Assembly: GCA_031549325.1 (NCBI GenBank)
Contig: JAVBQA010000009.1
Coordinates: forward strand, 1-40,506
DNA from: JAJDGF01 sp031549325
GTDB taxonomy: Bacteria > Bacillota > Clostridia > Christensenellales > Aristaeellaceae
Reading direction: 5' to 3'
DNA length: 40,506 bases
Shown: piece by piece, positions 39,259-40,506 of the stretch
Numbering within the stretch: position 1 is the first letter of the stretch
Layout of the letters: every line of letters starts with the position of its first letter
Notes under the pieces: model-generated
Told to the model about the DNA's origin: nothing
Database searches by the model: none
The model's input: only the letters and a program-made list of their open reading frames with translations
Program-made: the position numbers and the translations under genes

Positions 39259-40506
39259 CGAACTGGCTGTATTGGCTGTTCCCCCAGCGGGTCGTTGCGC
39301 TGCTGCGCTACGGCATCGTCGATGTGGCGCCCATTCTGTGGGGGGCCGCGCTGATCGCGCTGATCGTGCTGCTGTTCGCATGGAAGCGGCGGCGCCAACT
39401 GGTCTGTGTGCTGCTGGCTTTGTTGCTGGTGTTCTCCTTGGGCTGGCGGCCAAGCGACCGCACCCTTGCCCGTTTCTGCATCGACGCCTCGACAAACCGG
39501 CTGGTCACGCCGTCGGAGGAGTTTCTGCACAGGATCGAACAGATGGAAACCCATTCCACGCTATGGTGGGCAGGCCCTTCCGGGCAATGGAATCCGCTGG
39601 TGGACATGGCGTTGAACAGAATGGTCGTGCCAGACAAGCTGTATCTCGAAGCTCACCGCTTTGCCGATGCAAACAGTTACATTGACCCGTGGTCTAAGCG
39701 CGAACGCGCGTCAAAGAATATACCGCTGAACCGCATCCTTGTTGACAATCCATTGGAGAGTGGCGCTGCACGGCAGGTGCTGAACCTGGAGACCGAGCTG
39801 CTGCAATCCATCGAACCCGCGCGCGCGGCCGAAGCCATCCTCTACCGGTTGGCCGGCTCACAGGCTTACGGCCGGGAAACTGTGCTGGGCGACGCGCTAC
39901 AATCCATCGATTACTCGAGCGCGAAACCGATCGACGCGGAAAAGCCCATCCCAGACGACGCGGCGCTGATCGTCATCGACAACCCGCAACAGGACATCGG
40001 GCAGGCGTTTTTCGACAGCCTGACTGCCTACATGGCCAGGGGCGGCAAGCTGCTGCTGTTCACCGACTACACCGCGCCCGACATGCCGCATCTGTTCGCG
40101 CTGACCGAGTCCATGGGCGCGAGAGGGTTGCCCGACGCAGTGCAAGACCCGGAGAGCGCCGTCAGCGGCGTCCCGGAATACGTGGTGCCCAAGCTGGACA
40201 AAGACCACCCGATCACCCGCACGCTGGCCGCCGCCTACCGAAGCCCCATGCTGCCGCTGGCGCACGGCATCGAGCCGGCGTCCCGGGAGGGGCTTACCAT
40301 CACGCCGCTGCTCACCACCACCGATCAAGCGTATATGGACGCCGCCGGGCTGACCGGACCGTTTAATCTGGCCGTGGCTTGCGAATCCGGCAGCGCGCGC
40401 ATGGTCTGGATCGCCAGCACCGACATGTACCTGAAGAATTGCGACGACGACATGGGCGGCGCAAACAGCGCGCTGATTCTGGCGTCCATCCGCTGGCTGC
40501 TGGGCG
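39246..40506 (+). CDS. GldG-like membrane protein, partial (runs off window)
   Basis: At least 420 residues; the frame is open to the last base. GTG start inside the parC end (13-base overlap), with GGAGG 4 bases upstream, so coupled to parC; the start is not certain. Two membrane segments (about 27-47 and 51-67), then a long extracytoplasmic part. The stretch I-P-D-D-A-A-L-I-V-I-D then Y-M-A-R-G-G-K-L-L-L-F-T-D, and later L-T-I-T-P-L-L-T-T-T and G-P-F-N-L-A-V-A, match the ABC-2 auxiliary (GldG) family. No ABC ATPase or permease precedes it, which is unusual; they may follow outside the window. Confidence 0.72.
   Translation, partial: MDFLANWLYWLFPQRVVALLRYGIVDVAPILWGAALIALIVLLFAWKRRRQLVCVLLALLLVFSLGWRPSDRTLARFCIDASTNRLVTPSEEFLHRIEQMETHSTLWWAGPSGQWNPLVDMALNRMVVPDKLYLEAHRFADANSYIDPWSKRERASKNIPLNRILVDNPLESGAARQVLNLETELLQSIEPARAAEAILYRLAGSQAYGRETVLGDALQSIDYSSAKPIDAEKPIPDDAALIVIDNPQQDIGQAFFDSLTAYMARGGKLLLFTDYTAPDMPHLFALTESMGARGLPDAVQDPESAVSGVPEYVVPKLDKDHPITRTLAAAYRSPMLPLAHGIEPASREGLTITPLLTTTDQAYMDAAGLTGPFNLAVACESGSARMVWIASTDMYLKNCDDDMGGANSALILASIRWLLG

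Overview
The window is a high-GC, gene-dense piece of chromosome from an endospore-forming member of the Clostridia, probably from a metagenome-assembled genome. The evidence is a set of sporulation genes (yunB, spoIIR, sleB, ypeB and a SipL-type gene with SPOCS and LysM domains; SipL rather than SpoVID points to Clostridia), a methionine T-box, a HrcA/CIRCE heat-shock operator, a long-form HPF, and Firmicutes-style promoters and strong Shine-Dalgarno sites. I cannot name the genus. No phage, IS, CRISPR, tRNA or rRNA was seen. The first ~128 bases contain a 17-G run and look like a damaged contig end.

Layout. 0.1-4.9 kb: yunB (-), a class A penicillin-binding protein and a Gfo/Idh/MocA dehydrogenase (+). 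5.0-10.4 kb: an XRE-S24 regulator (-) diverging from a T-box-controlled metG-tatD pair, then a PHP-domain protein. 10.4-13.6 kb: a 159-bp imperfect palindrome, long HPF, and a polar amino acid ABC transporter (binding protein, permease, ATPase), all on the minus strand. 13.6-17.1 kb: mgtE behind a structured leader with an intrinsic terminator, then ttcA-like and DUF368 genes. 17.2-21.7 kb: MATE transporter and FAD oxidoreductase (-), diverging from xpt, a HAD phosphatase and a 42-residue lipoprotein. 21.8-28.3 kb: an L,D-transpeptidase (+) facing a minus-strand sporulation block sipL-ispE-spoIIR-sleB-ypeB. 28.4-33.1 kb: DUF362 ferredoxin-like protein, a membrane-anchored coiled-coil protein of unknown function, and an OmpR-type response regulator/histidine kinase pair. 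33.1-40.5 kb: Hsp20 under CIRCE control, a stand-alone MreC-like protein, a parE/parC-type topoisomerase pair, and a GldG-like gene cut by the window end.

How the genes work together. Two themes recur: the cell envelope (PBP, L,D-transpeptidase, DUF368 lipid-carrier translocase, MreC-like protein, sensor kinase) and spore formation (yunB and sipL, each with a sigma-E-like promoter; spoIIR, which signals from forespore to mother cell; sleB/ypeB, which degrade cortex at germination). Many coding sequences are joined by ATGA or TAATG overlaps (metG-tatD, ttcA-DUF368, HAD-lipoprotein, spoIIR-sleB, parE-parC), so the operon calls are firm. The most interesting unexplained items are the mgtE leader RNA, the 159-bp palindrome beside hpf, the divergent promoters sharing one palindromic -35 box upstream of metG, the apparently leaderless ispE promoter, and the orphan MreC-like and GldG-like proteins.
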